From Eulemur rufifrons (taxonomy: Eukaryota; Chordata; Mammalia; Primates; Lemuridae), in the NCBI RefSeq assembly GCF_041146395.1, contig NC_091002.1, positions 4,458,501 through 4,522,500 of the forward strand: a stretch of DNA of 64,000 bases, given 5' to 3'. This document shows positions 50,936-63,647 of this stretch, in pieces. The first letter of the stretch is position 1. The number at the start of each line of letters is the position of its first letter. Position numbers and translations under genes: made by a program. A model generated the notes under the pieces. It worked only from the letters and a program-made list of their open reading frames with translations, had not been told where the DNA came from and ran no database searches.

Positions 50936-51779
50936 AAACACATTCTGATACTCACATTCTTTTTTCTTTTATCTGTTAATGGTGTACATCTATTTCACAC
51001 TATCTATGTTGTGTAAAACTGGGAAGAGGTGTATCACAGTGAACAGAACAAGGTCTACCAAGTTAAGGTTCCAAGTAGAACATTCCAATGAAATCATGGT
51101 TTGATGGTTGGTTGGTTTGTTAATGTCAACTCTCTAGAATGTGAGCCTCCATCACTTTCCATGTAACTCACCCCATGAAGTCCTTTGTGGAAGACTAACC
51201 ACCCACAGCACATTCCACCCACTCCCTCCTCTCGCCAGACGAAGGAGAGCGCTCACTCAAGATCACCCGCACAACGTCCCTCTGTGTCCTGGCGACAGCT
51301 CTCCCACTTCTGCCCCAGTCCTATTTCCCAGGCTAAATAACTCCAACTCCTCCGCACTCCCAGCAGAAAGCTGGTTTCCTGGACAGTCATCATGCTGTGG
51401 TCTAATGCTGTACCATATCCAGGTCATTCATATCTTCCTAAGAAGCAGTTCTTAAAAGGGAACTTGATACACTATGCTCAGCACCAGGAGAGGTCTGCAG
51501 CAGAATCCACACCCAGGTTAAAATCTCTGCTTGTTGTTTTTGGAAAAGAGTTGTTTGATTCACTGAGTTTCTTTTATTCATGAACTGCAGGGTGTTCCAA
51601 CTTCCTTTTAGTATGGTGAAACAGTCAAATTATTCATGTCCTGGGGAAGCATTACAAATAGTTGAATCAAACAAATTGTTAAGTAGTACAAGTCAGCTTC
51701 CCTTCCTGAGGGCTGCAACTAACGCAAAGGTGTTAAGGCAAAGAGCTTACTCTCTAAACGGGTGGGATTTCTGAACAGA

Positions 51780-52250
51780 TGCTTCCACATCCTGTTGGTG
51801 GGTGTGTATCTGGCACAACCTTTTGAGAGATATGCCATTAGATGCAATAATTCCACTTGTAGAAATATAGGCCAAGAAGACCAATTAGGCACATGAGCAA
51901 AAAAGGTGTAGGAATGTCCAATAAAAATTTATTTAGCAAAATCTAAAAACAATCTAAATGTTCTTCAAGAGAAGAATGCTTAGATATATTACTACGTCCA
52001 CAGACATTTAATAGGATAATGCACATGTACATTTACTTAAAAAAAGTATCTACTAGATATTGTTGAATAAAACAGGTATACTATGATTCGTTTATATAAA
52101 ATCTGTGTGTTTCTGCTTATGTACATACAAAGATGGTCATTCGCCAAAAATGTTAATAACGGATATCTCTTTTTTTAATACATACCTGTATAGCTTGGAT
52201 TTTCTACATGGTATTTATCACTTTTAAAATCATGAAAAAAAAATCAAACT
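51780..52250 (+). mobile_element. Ancient L1 3' end
   Basis: Degenerate ORF2 end words (CATCCTGTTGGTGGGTGTGT, AACAATCTAAATGTTCTTCA) run into an A/T-rich 3' untranslated region (AAACAGGTATACTATGATTC). No open frame remains. Confidence 0.55.
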
Positions 52251-52759
52251 ATTTGCACTTTGAAATAATACCCCTCAAAAAATATTAATCATCTGCTAGA
52301 AACACTCTACTCTCAAATGCCATTTATCCCCAACATCTGCCACAAGGGTTTCAGACACATATGTCTTGTTAAAGGTCAAACAGGAGAGTCTGAAAAGAGG
52401 AACCCAAACTGTTATTCAGTGCCAGAGCTTTCTGGGGAAAAATGTTTTCAGATCTTTTCCAATAGGTAAGAATCCACTGAACTCACAATTTACAGAAATT
52501 TTAAAACGTACAAATTGGGAAGACAGGTTTTCAAAAGGGATCACAGGAAACCAGAGGACAGGCAGGAAACAAGAGTGTAAAATGAAGATGGTGACAACTC
52601 AGACACACAGCATGTGTCCCGTCCAGGTCCAGTGTGGCTCCCGGGTCTGTTCAACCTTCCCAGAACTCTGAGCCCCAATTTCCTCGCCTGTAAATACGGT
52701 GTTGTGTCATAACAATCTCCAGAATCTCCAATTCTAGTATTCTTATAAAGTTACAAGTC

Positions 52760-53051
52760 CAAGCCAGGTACGGTAGCTAACATCTGTAATCCCAGCACAT
52801 TAGGAGGCCAAGGTGGGAAGATCACTCGAGGTGGAAGTTTGAGACCAGCCCGGGCAACATAGTGAGACCCCATCTCTACAAAATATTTAAAAAATTAGCC
52901 AGGCATGGTGATGTGTACCTGTAGTCCCTGCTATTCAGGAGGCTGAAGCAGGGGGATCACTTGAGCCCAGGAGTTCAAGTTTACAGTGAGCTATGATCAC
53001 ACCACTGTAGTCTAGCCTGGATGACAGAGCAAGACCAAGTCTCAACTAAAA
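52760..53051 (+). mobile_element. Dimeric Alu (AluJ-like), old
   Basis: Two diverged arms (CAGCCCGGGCAACATAGTGA; GTGAGCTATGATCACACCAC) and no long A tail. A weak 9-bp flanking repeat, TTACAAGTC (52751) and TTACAGGTC (53052), is consistent with an old target-site duplication. Confidence 0.88.
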
Positions 53052-53410
53052 TTACAGGTCAATAGACAATAAAGCCAACTTACCTCTTTCAAAATATGAG
53101 TGAGAACTGACCTTGTGTCTTCACCAAAGGATAAACAACATGAGAATCTTTGGTCAGAGCAGGTCCTTCAAATGTATCCATTTTTGATAGTAACACTACT
53201 TATCTACCCTAAGGTATTGTAAACTTCTCCTTTAAGGTCTCGCTGCAGGTCTTATTAGAGGAAACCAGAACTTACAACAGCACAGTAATATGATTTACAG
53301 GCTTGGCTGGCTTACAATACTGACCATAATTTTAATTCCCATCTTTTGGGGAAAAAAAACCATTAGTATTTACCTTTGCTACTTTAAGAACAAGCCACAT
53401 AGAGAATTCT

Positions 53411-54021
53411 TTTGTTTTTATTTTTTTTTTTATTTTTTTTATTTCAGCTCATTATGGGGGCACAAAAGTTCAGGCCACACATATTGCCCATGCCCCCTCA
53501 TCCCCCCGAGTCCAAGCTTCAAGTGTGTCCACTCCCCAGACAGTGCACATCGCACTCATCATGGAGGTATGCACCCATCCCCTCCCCCCACCCCCATTCC
53601 CCCCAAGTCAGAACTTCAAGCGTGTCCATTCCCCAGGCAGTGCGCATCGCACTCCTCAAGTAGGTATACACCCATCCCTTCCCCCCAGCCCCCACCTCTG
53701 TCCGATACCCAATTGGTGTTATTCCCAAATGTGCACTTAGGTGATGATCAGGGAAACCAGTTTGCTGGTGAGTACATGTGGTGCTTATTTTTCCATTCTT
53801 GGGATACTTCACTTAATAGAATGGGTTCCAACTCTCTCCAGGAGAACCAAAGAGATGCCATATTGCCATTATTTCTAATAGCTGAGTAATATTCCATGGT
53901 ATACATATGCCACATTTTGCTAATCCATTCATGAATCGATGGGCATTTGGGTTGTTTCCACATCTTTGCAATTGTGAATTGTGCTGCTATAAACATTCGG
54001 GTGCAGGTGTCTTTTTTATAT
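53411..54021 (-). mobile_element. L1 3' end, minus orientation (left arm of an inverted L1 pair)
   Basis: It starts with poly(T) (53411-53443, the A tail read backwards), then the 3' untranslated region (TCCATTCCCCAGGCAGTGCG in plus-strand reading) and the last ~80 codons of ORF2 in a mostly open minus-strand frame (53748-53996) that includes WKQPKCPSIHEWISKMWHM. It stops at 54021, where plus-oriented L1 sequence begins. Confidence 0.92.
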
Positions 54022-55280
54022 CTATTTAGAACTCAGGAAAATCAGTAAGAAAAAATCAAACAACCCTATCAAAAAGTGGGCAAAGGACATGAATAGAAAT
54101 TTTTCAAAAGAAGACATAAAAATGGCTAACAAACATATGAAAAAATGCTCAACATCTCTAATCAACAGGGAAATGCAAATCAAAACCACAATGAGGTATC
54201 ACTTAACTCCAGTGAGAATGGCCTTTATCAAAAAGTCCCATAATAGGCCGGGCTCGGTGGCTCACACCTGTAATCCTAGCACTCTGGGAGGCCGAGGCGG
54301 GAGGATGGCTTGAGGTTAGGAGTTGGAGACCAGCCTGAGCAAGAGCAAGACCCCGTCTCTACTAAAAATAGAAAGAAATTATATGGACAGCTAAAAATAT
54401 ATATAGAAAAAATTAGCTGGGCATGGTGGCACATGCCTGTAGTCCCAGCTACGCGGAGGCTGAGGCAGAAGGATCGTTTGAGCCCAGGAGTTTGAGGTTG
54501 CTGTGAGCTAGGCTGACGCCACCGCACTCACTCTAGCCCAGGCAACAGAGTGAGACTATTCCTCAAAAAAAAAAAAAAAAAGTCCCATAACAATAAGTGT
54601 TGGCGTGGATGGGGAGAGATAGGAACACTCATACACTGCTGGTGGGACTGCAAACTAGTACAACCTCTGTGGAAAGCAATATGGAGATACCTTAAACAGA
54701 TACAAGTAGACCTACCATTTGATCCAGCAATCCCATTATTGGGCATCTACCCAAAAGAACAAAAGACATTCTATAAAAAAGACATCTGCACCTGAATGTT
54801 TATAGCAGCATAGTTCATAATTGCAAAGATGTGGAAACAACCCAAGTGCCAATCAATACATGAGTGGATTAATAAAATGTGGTATATGTATACCATGGAG
54901 TATTATTCAGCTATAAGAAATAATGATGATATAGAATCTCTTATGTTCTCCTGGAAAGAGTTGGAACCCATTCTACTAAGTGAAGTATCCCAAGAATGGA
55001 AAAATAAGCACCACGTGTACTCACCATCAAATTGGTTTCACTGATCATCACCTAAGAGCACATTCAGGAATAACATTCATTGGGTGTCGGGCAGATGACA
55101 GGGAGAGGGGATGGGTGTATACATACACAATGAGTGCGATGCGCACTGTCTAGGGGATGGACATGTTTGAAGCTCTGAATGGGAGGGCGGGGGGACAAGG
55201 GCAATATACGTAACCTAAACTTTTATACCCCCACAATATGCTGAAATAATAAAATAAATAAATAAATAAAGATAATAAAG
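54022..55280 (+). mobile_element. L1 ORF2 end and 3' untranslated region, plus orientation, split by an Alu
   Basis: The L1 enters at ORF2 (AACTCAGGAAAATCAGTAAG, GTGGGCAAAGGACATGAATA), is interrupted by the Alu at 54245-54577, resumes with CAATAAGTGTTGGCGTGGAT, and continues through the ORF2 C terminus (54829-55044 includes WKQPKCQSIHEWINKMWYMY) to a tail that has become an AAAT repeat (55245-55270). It overlaps, in L1 coordinates, the region carried by the minus copy at 53411-54021, so the two are separate copies and not one twin-primed insertion. Confidence 0.92.
54245..54577 (+). mobile_element. Strepsirrhine-type Alu nested in an L1
   Basis: A full dimeric copy (GGCCGGGCTCGGTGGCTCAC to a pure A tail) with the duplicated linker and GCTGTGAGCTAGGCTGACGC. 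It is bracketed by AAAAGTCCCATAA at 54231-54243 and 54578-54590. The L1 ORF2 sequence resumes exactly after the second copy, so the Alu is younger than the L1. Confidence 0.95.
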
Positions 55281-56014
55281 AGTAACAGTCAAAAATTACA
55301 TACTCTGAAATAAGAAAATTAATGTTCAAGTTTTAATTCCATCACATTTCAGCAAAACCCTTTTCTAGCTGGCCCAAGTATTTGCGCACCACCGCATGGC
55401 ATTCGTGCCATAATCTAAAATTCCTGGGCCACAGCTCATTCTTTAAGAAGGTATCTGTGCTGCCGAGGGAAACGAACGACTGGATTAAAGTCATTTTCAA
55501 TGGATAATAATATTTTTATATTAATAGTTTAAACTGTAAAAATGGCTTCAATCCTAACACCAAGAATTTTGTACATACTCTTCTTGGCAAAATAAGACTT
55601 TATCCAAATTACACGCCATTCCACTCTGGTCACTATTTAATTTGCATTCCACACAGCACTTGAGTAAACACTGGGAAAATAGTCACACATATTTTCTTAA
55701 GTTTTCTCTCATTTTATTTATGCAGGACAAAGAATGAAACCCCCGTGGAGCCATGTCATCTCCCCTTTCTTTTCTATCTGCGAGTAGACATGCAGATGGA
55801 CAGCAGAACAGTGCAACAGGAGCATAAGCAGGATATGGGTCTGGAATCCAGTCGCAGAGTGAATTTCAGATAAAGATGCCACTGGGATTATACAGGAGCC
55901 GGAACTCTCAGATTTGCGAAAGACAAGGGAAGAAAGGGGAACAAGATGGTTCACATCCTCTAAAAGGACCACATCTTATTCCGCACGGAAATAAAAGGTT
56001 TTGTTTGAATCGTG

Positions 56015-56140
56015 GGCTTTAGCCTCAACTCTGCAAGTGGTAAAATACCTACTTTTGTCACATCATCTCAAAGAGCCTCATAATCTCATCTGTCAAACTG
56101 AGATCACAGGGCTGCTGTGAAAGTTCTTTAGAAAGGATGA
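56015..56140 (+). repeat. MIR fragment
   Basis: GCCTCAACTCTGCAAGTGGT, then CTCATAATCTCATCTGTCAA ACTGAG, follows the MIR core and 3' end. Confidence 0.55.
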
Positions 56141-56189
56141 AATGCAATCAACAGACGAGGGGGTAAGGGCTGGTCCCCAACTTCACTGT

Positions 56190-56420
56190 CTCATACAGAC
56201 AGAAAGTGGAGTGGGAGGTGCCGGGGGCTGGACGTGTGCGGGAGTTGATGTTTAATGGGGACAGAGTTTGAGTTTGGAAAGACAAAAAAATTTTAGAAAT
56301 GGGAGGTGGTGATGGTGGCACAACAGTGTGAATGTACTTGATGTCCCTGAACAGTACACTTAAAAATGATTAAAATGGTAAATTGTATGTTATGTATATT
56401 TTACCACAATGAAAGAAAAG
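56190..56420 (+). mobile_element. Old L1M 3' end
   Basis: GTTGATGTTTAATGGGGACA, GGTGGTGATGGTGGCACAAC and GGTAAATTGTATGTTATGTA followed by TTTTACCACAAT are the L1M 3' end words. The same type as at 17955-18465. Confidence 0.75.
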
Positions 56421-58205
56421 TTCATTGTTATCTGACATAAAAAGACATCAAATTTACATAACCTCTGGCTTTAAAATATCAAAGAATTAAGTTGTTCTCC
56501 CCTACTCCAGGTTAAATTACTAAATAAAAACAGGTCCAGAAAATGCCTTGCTCAGGTATCATATGTATTGCACTGTATCCCCAAAAGAAGTTGACCTTGC
56601 TCTGCTTTCTTCTCAATCACAAAGATATGAGATATTCCTGGGTTTAGACTCAATGCTATTCTGAAGGCAGGGCAGGAAATGAAGCACTGAGGGTGCTTGT
56701 CTGTGTTAAACCCTTCAGTGAAAGGGCGGCTTTCGAGCTGGGCGGCGGGGCACAGCAGCCAACGTCAACACAGATGGGATCCATTTCCCAAAGAGCCAGG
56801 CACGCCTCTTCAAATGCTCTCTCAGCACTTGTTGCATACTAAGTACAGTCAGTTTGATAGCTGCACAACTCTCAGTATGAAACAAAAACAAAAATCTTTT
56901 GAAAGGCATGTCTTTTCATAGATACACATATTTTGGCCTGATCCAGTGTCCCCTTGAAAAAGCAAAGCGCTAAAGCAGAGTGTTAAACACAGTGTACGCC
57001 ACACTGATTGCAGAGATGCAGGAGAGGTTCTAAATTTCCACACAACAGACACGCCTACACCCCTAGGAGCACATCCAAAGGGACAGTAGCCACGAAGAAG
57101 GAATGCACAGGGACACTGGAGGCTGCTGCCACCCTTACTCTAAGGTCAAAATAGTGACATGAAAATATTCCCTTCTTCCGTAAAAGCATTACAAAACTGA
57201 TTTTCTGACGTGCTTCTGTCATTAGTATTTTCTACATATAATACAATGTGAGAAATACAAAAAAAGTATAAGAAACAAAGAACATCTTCCAAAGCTTAAA
57301 AGTGAGGTTAAGGAATATCAAGAGATAGTTAATAACTGCATGAAGCACTGTTAGGCACTAAAAGGGATGAAAAAAGATAAGTCCTATTCCTTAAAGAGTT
57401 TGTAACAAATAACTATGATAAAAGGCAGTGTTCAATACATACAACAAAAGAGGTAAAAATAAAATGCAATGTGGTTTAATGTATGAGAAATAACACTTAG
57501 CTGAAGTAAATCATAAATTAAAGAAAACATCCTCCAATGGTTTACTTTGATGACAAAGTTTGCTTTGATGACAAATTCCAAACTTCTCTGCACGGCCTGC
57601 AGGTCCTTCCTAATGTAGCCCGTGCGGAGAATTCTGGCTTCACCTGCAGACTTCCCACCCAAACCCCACTATCCCACAATGCAGGGTTGCTTGCAGTGCT
57701 CCCAGTATACCTGGCTCTGTTTTGGGCTTGTGCCTTAATTTTCGGCAGGCCCCACCTGGGCCTGCTGCCTACTCATTCTGTCTTGACTCCACTGTAACCA
57801 AATTCTCCTAAAATTCAATTTGCCAATAACAAATGACCAACTGGCCAAAAACCAATTCATCAAAAGCAAACTTAATTTACTGCATGACTGGCTTACCTGC
57901 TGAATAACAAATTCACTGCAAAACTATCAGAAAAATACAGTAGAGCTGTCTTAACCAAGCTCCACCTAACTGACTCATGAGTTGACACATGTTCTCCGCT
58001 CCCTCTACAAAATGCCGACTGAGGTCCCTGAAATGCTAAATTTGGTGGCCAACAACCTCCTCTCTCAAGTGCCTTCCAAATAGTCCCACCTACTGGGCTG
58101 TTTATTTACTAAGAGTCAGCTTCGTTCTTTAAATTCTTATTACTATAATTATCTACTTTAATTTGATCATTACATAAACAAACCAATGAAAAAAATGAGT
58201 ACACA

Positions 58206-58572
58206 AAGAGAGTTGATGATTCTCTGAGATGCTTTAGACAGGTTCAATCAAAACAAACTGAACGGACGGCTGGGGCAGACATCAGACTCCAGCTCACCAG
58301 CCTTTGGACTCTAGGACCTACACCAGCGGGCCCCTGAGGCCTGAGGCTTTCAGCCTTGAACTGGGAGTTACACCATTGGCTTTCTTGGTTCTGAGGCCTT
58401 TGGACTGGACTGAGCCACGCTGCCAGCATCCCAGGGCCTCCAGCGTGCAGATGGCCTGTCATGGGACTTCCCAGCCACCATAATCACATAAGTCAATTCC
58501 CCTAATAAGTCCCCCTCACGTATATATACACACATATCCTATTGGTTCCGTCTCTCTGGAGAATTCCAACAC
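58206..58572 (-). mobile_element. ERVL-type LTR, minus orientation, same family as 42090-42656
   Basis: Reverse-complement reading gives AATTCTCCAGAGAGACGGAA, GGGGAATTGACTTATGTGAT, GGGAAGTCCCATGACAGGCC and GGGATGCTGGCAGCGTGGCT, closely parallel to the copy at 42090. Its distal half (the DNA near 58206) is truncated or diverged. Confidence 0.7.
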
Positions 58573-59670
58573 AGATTTGGGACTGTGAAAGCCAAATATC
58601 ATTCCTTTTTACTGTATTCCTTACAACACAATGGAAGAGATCTGTGAAACTGTTCCTTCACAAAAGGCTATGATAAGAGTATGAGTCTACTTAATGGAGA
58701 AAGATAACAGTTTAAACACTAATTATTTATTGGTGATGCAAAAGCAGAAAATCGCTTAACTGCAATAGCCACGCAATAATCAGACTTTCAAATGGACAGC
58801 ATATACTTACAAAATTTGTAGACCACAACGACTCTCCAACTATAAGTGCAGTGAGTATTTCAAAGATCACAGAAGTGAAAACACTGGCAAAAAATACAAG
58901 AGTCTCCCCTGCCAAATTATTCAGTGGTATATGACTTCTGCCCCTTCACACATAGCACAATTTGCTATGCTAAGCATTTCATCTTCCTGTCATTTCCACA
59001 ACTGGAACTGTAAACTGTGCAGAGACAGTTTAGAGAGTTCTAATGATGCTTTGCACATTTTTTGCAAATCTGCCCCCGTGAAAGTGCATTATCTCAATGT
59101 TGACTATTTCAAGTATTGTGTGTATATAAAAATGTTGAAACTTCTTCAGCAAATGAAGAAATCTCCTTTTTATACACGTGTATTTATGAAAGATAAAATT
59201 TCTTGAGATCTCAGCTCTCTAGGCGACTACACATGCAGTGGTGACCCATCAAGGGTTTTGAGCATCCTCGTTCAAAGACTTAGGTTGTTCGTCACAGTGT
59301 TTCAGATGACTGTAGTTATGAAGCTGGTTGCACACACCTATCAACCCTGTGATATGCATTTACATATTTCCCTTTTTGATCTATTTCTTTATGAACACGG
59401 TTCATCTGCTCACAACTGTTACATCCATGTAACTGTCATTAGTACACCTGAGTGCTTCTGCTTGTGCAGATGTTGTGTTTTTTTCATTCTACTCTTTATT
59501 TATTATTTGTAATGTTTTCCCCAATAGTAAAAAATCTGGCTGTTGTTATTTGCAATATATTTACTCATTAGTTCCATCATACATTACAAAGTAGTTTTAG
59601 CAATGCTAACCCGTATCAACATATAAACAAATTACTAATATAAATTATTTTTATTAACATTATCTCGTCC

Positions 59671-61546
59671 TTTTTCTTTTCTTTTCTTTTCTTTTTGCAT
59701 GGCCCAAGCCATTTTTTTTTTTTTTAATTTCGGAATATTACAGGGATACAAACATTTTGGTTGCATACAATGCCTTTGCCTCACCCCAGGCAGGGCTACA
59801 AGTGTGCCCTTCCCCCATACAGTGCGTTCTGCATCCATTAGTTGTGAGTTTACCCACTCCCACTCTCCCTCCCACCTGACCAGCACCCAGTGAATATTAC
59901 TACCATATGAGCACCTGATTATTGATCAGGTAGTACCAATTTGATGGTGAGTACATGTGGTACTTGTTTCTCCATTGTTGTGATACCTCACTTTGAAGGA
60001 TGGGCTCCAGCTCTATCCAGGATAATATAAGAGGTGCTAGATCACCATTGTTTTTTGTGGTTGACTAGTACTCCATGGTATACATATACCACAGTTTATT
60101 AATCCACTCATGTATTGATAGGCACTTGGGTTGTTTCCACATCTTTGCAATTGTGAATTCTGCTGCCATAAATATTTGAGTGCAGATGTCTTTATTATAG
60201 AATTCTTTTTTTCCTTTGGGTTGATGCCTAGTAGTGGGATTGCTGGATCAAATGGTATTTCTATTTTTAGCTCTTTGAGATATCTCCAAATTACTTTCCA
60301 CAGGGGTTGTACTAATTTGCAGTCCCACCACCTGTTCCTATTCCTCCACATCCACGCCAGCATTTGTTGTTTGGGGACTTTTCGATAAAGGCCATTCTCA
60401 CTGGAGGTAAGTGATATCTCATTGTGGTTTTGATTTGCATTTCCCCCGATGATTAGAGATGTTGAGTACTTTTTTATGTCTGCTGGCCATTATTCTGTCT
60501 TCTTTTGAAAAGTTTCTGTTCATGTTCTTTGCCCATTTATTGATGGGGTTGTTTGATTTTGTTCTTGTTAATTTTGTTCAGTTCTATAGAGATTCTTGTT
60601 ATCAGCCTTTTATCAGATCATGTAAAATGCAAATATTTTCTCCCATTCTGTATGTTGTCTATTCGCTCTAATAATAGTTTTCTTGGCTGTACAAAAGCTT
60701 TTGAATTTGATCAGGTCCCATTTATTTATTTTTGTTCCTGCTGTGATTGCTTCGGACGTCTTCTTCATAAATTCTTTGCCTAGGCTGATGTTTATAAGAG
60801 TTTTCTCAACATTTTCTTCTAGAATCCTCAAGGTTTCATGCCTTAGGTTTAAGTCTGTTATCCATCATGAACTGGTTTTTGTGAGAGGTGAGAGGTGGGG
60901 ATCCAGTTTCAGTCTTCTGCATGTAGATATCCAGTTTTCCCAGCACCATTTATTGAATAGAGATTCTTTTCCCCAATGTATATTTTTGTCTGCTTTGTCA
61001 AAGATTAGATGACAACATGAGGATGGTTTTATATCTGGGTTCTCAGTCCTGTTCCCAAGGTCTATATCTCTGTTCTTGTGCCAGTACCATGCTGTTTTGG
61101 TTACTATAGCCTTGTAGTAAAGCTTGAAGACTGTTAGACTGGATGCCTCCCAATTTGTTCTTTTTGCTTAAGATTGCGTTGGCTATACAAGGTCTTCTCT
61201 GGTTCCATACAAAGTGCAGAATTATTTTTTCTAGATCTGTAAGGAATGATGATGGTATTTTGATAGGGACTGCATTAATTCCATAGATCACTTTAGGTTG
61301 TGTGGACATTTTAACAATATTGATTCTGCCAATCCATGAGCATGGTAGGGTTTTCCATCTGCTTACATCTTCTACAATTTCTTTTCTTAGTGGTTCATAG
61401 TTCTCCATATATATGTCTCTCACCCCCTTCATTAAATATATTCCTAAATATTTAATTTTTTTGATGCTACTGTGAAAGGTGCTGCTTCTTTGATTTGATT
61501 TTCAGCTTGACTATTATTGGCGTATATGAATGCCACTGATTTGCAT
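59671..61546 (-). mobile_element. 5'-truncated L1, about 1.9 kb, minus orientation
   Basis: It begins with a TTTTC repeat and poly(T) (59671-59727, the tail), then 3' untranslated region (TGCCTTTGCCTCACCCCAGG), then ORF2 read on the minus strand. Broken open pieces are at 60037-60363, 60613-60831 and 61043-61432, the last with the ORF2 C-terminal wording (EPLRKEIVEDVSRWKTLPCS). The frame is interrupted by shifts between them. No 5' part, ORF1 or endonuclease is present, so it cannot move on its own. Confidence 0.92.
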
Positions 61547-61772
61547 GTGAAGATATTGTTACATCTGAAGATACTGTTATTACTGCCTATTTTATTGTAT
61601 AAAGTGGCCTATGAAGTGTCTGCCATGTTTTTATGTTTGTCAAATAAATCCCCTTTTAAAAATGTTTTATAAAATGGAGGAATGGGGGGGAAAAGCTATT
61701 TGATTAGCTATAGGCACATCAACTATAAAAGAATAGAGAAGCATTAATAAAATTCTAGAGATTCTAAACTCA

Positions 61773-62120
<348 letters not shown>

Positions 62121-62879
62121 AATGTAATCATGTGTACAGATTATGCAGAAAAGACAAGCAGAATCCCATGAGTAGCCCCACACTCAAAGAATGTAACCCT
62201 TGGCCTTGTACCAAAAACACAAGAGTTTTATAGCAGGTAACAGCATGGCTTGGATGTCAAGGGAAACGTTCTCTTGATACTCATACACGAGGCACCAGGA
62301 AGGAGAAATTACCCACTGACCAAACTGTTACTCAAAAGTTATTTGTTTAAACTTAAAATATTTAAAGTGTATGTATACCTCTTTTTTAAATTTCTCCCTT
62401 ACCCAACATTTCTGATTGACCAACTACTAGTTCTGATTACACCAGCAGGAGGGCTTCTCGGTTTTGCCACGGCCAGTTTGCAGCCAAAGGTGGGAGCAGA
62501 GCCTAGGCCAGGGAAGAGTGAGAGGCAAAGAGAGAAGAAAGGAGAAAAGGAGAATGAATGAATTAACGAGCAAGAACCTGTATCTGCAGAAAAATACATA
62601 GAAATGGACAGATGATTCAATGGTTGAAAACAGGAGAAAACATTGACCGGGCATGAGCACTCTCCGTCTGAAACTGGCATCCATGGATATTCACTCCTTC
62701 TGGCTGGCACACCTGGGACGTGTAGTTTAGTCCATACCAGCTGGGATGGTGCTTTAGAAGCACTAGAGAAGAGTCCATGAAATTTGTATATCCACGGTAA
62801 CCCTTCTGAAATTGTCCATATTAAAATAATGTAGAGCCTTAAGGTATAAATAGTAATCAAGGTCTGATTTTTATAAAAG

Positions 62880-63502
62880 TGTAGATATAGCCAGAAGTTA
62901 ACCAGCCATTGTTCCTAACTTCCTTACTGCTGTGACTGGTTACTGCTTAATGGCACTATCCTCCCTGACAGCTGCAAGATTGTGACTTCCCCACTACTTC
63001 TCTAGATAACACTTGCTATTTGAAAGCCTAAAGACCGGTGCTCCGATAGATAACATTGCTATTGTAAAGCCCCAGACTTGTGATTCTATAGATAACACTG
63101 CTGTTGTAAAGCTTAAGACTGGTCTTTAAGGTATTTTTCAGACTCTGTCTTACAGGGGACCCACTGACGCCAACCAGACCTATGGACAGGCATGGGAACA
63201 AATCCAACAGCCTTGAGACCCCCCACCCAGGAAATCTCCCAACTGAGAAGATCATTTCTGCATCCCAATCCTATGAGTTCATCCCCCACCAGTCAGCAGG
63301 CCCAATTCCCTAGCCCTTTGTTTCCCAAACCACCTTAAAAAGCTTAGCCCCCAAATTCTCAGGGAGATGGATTTGAGAAATTACTCCCATCTCCTTGCTT
63401 GGCACCTTGCAAAGTACAACTCTTTCTCTGCTGCAACACCTGCTTTCTCAGTGTATCAGGTTCCCCTTAAGCAGCAGGTAATGAACCTGGTGGGCTGGGA
63501 CT
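62880..63502 (+). mobile_element. ERV1-like solo LTR with three GATA-containing tandem repeats
   Basis: Starts near TGTAGATATAGCCAGAAGTT and ends near GCAGCAGGTAATGAACCTGG. The 3' half (CCTTAAAAAGCTTAGCCCCC, CTCAGGGAGATGGATTTGAG, CTCTTTCTCTGCTGCAACAC, CTGCTTTCTCAGTGTATCAG) follows the promoter/R/U5 wording of gammaretrovirus-like (ERV1) LTRs. A 42-44-bp unit beginning TAGATAACA is present three times at 63003, 63047 and 63089. Exact boundaries and subfamily are uncertain. Confidence 0.65.
63003..63128 (+). repeat. Three-copy tandem repeat (42-44 bp) inside the LTR
   Basis: Units start at 63003, 63047 and 63089, each with TAGATAACA, a CTATT/TGTTGTAAAGC core, and an AGAC ending. Every unit carries one AGATAAC, which fits the GATA-factor consensus. 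Enhancer duplications of this kind are common in gammaretroviral LTR U3 regions. Confidence 0.8.
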
Positions 63503-63647
63503 CTTCTGGATGCTCCTAGTTGTCCATACTTTGCCCTCAATCTCAAAACACCTTTCCTAATATGAAATGTGATGATGTAATACAAGACACAGCATATTAA
63601 GACATATTACAGGAGAGCCACATAGGTTTAAGACAAGCTTAGACCCA

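Noticed and set aside
63003..63128. CRISPR-like array
   Set aside because: Only three diverged contiguous units without spacers, in a vertebrate LTR.
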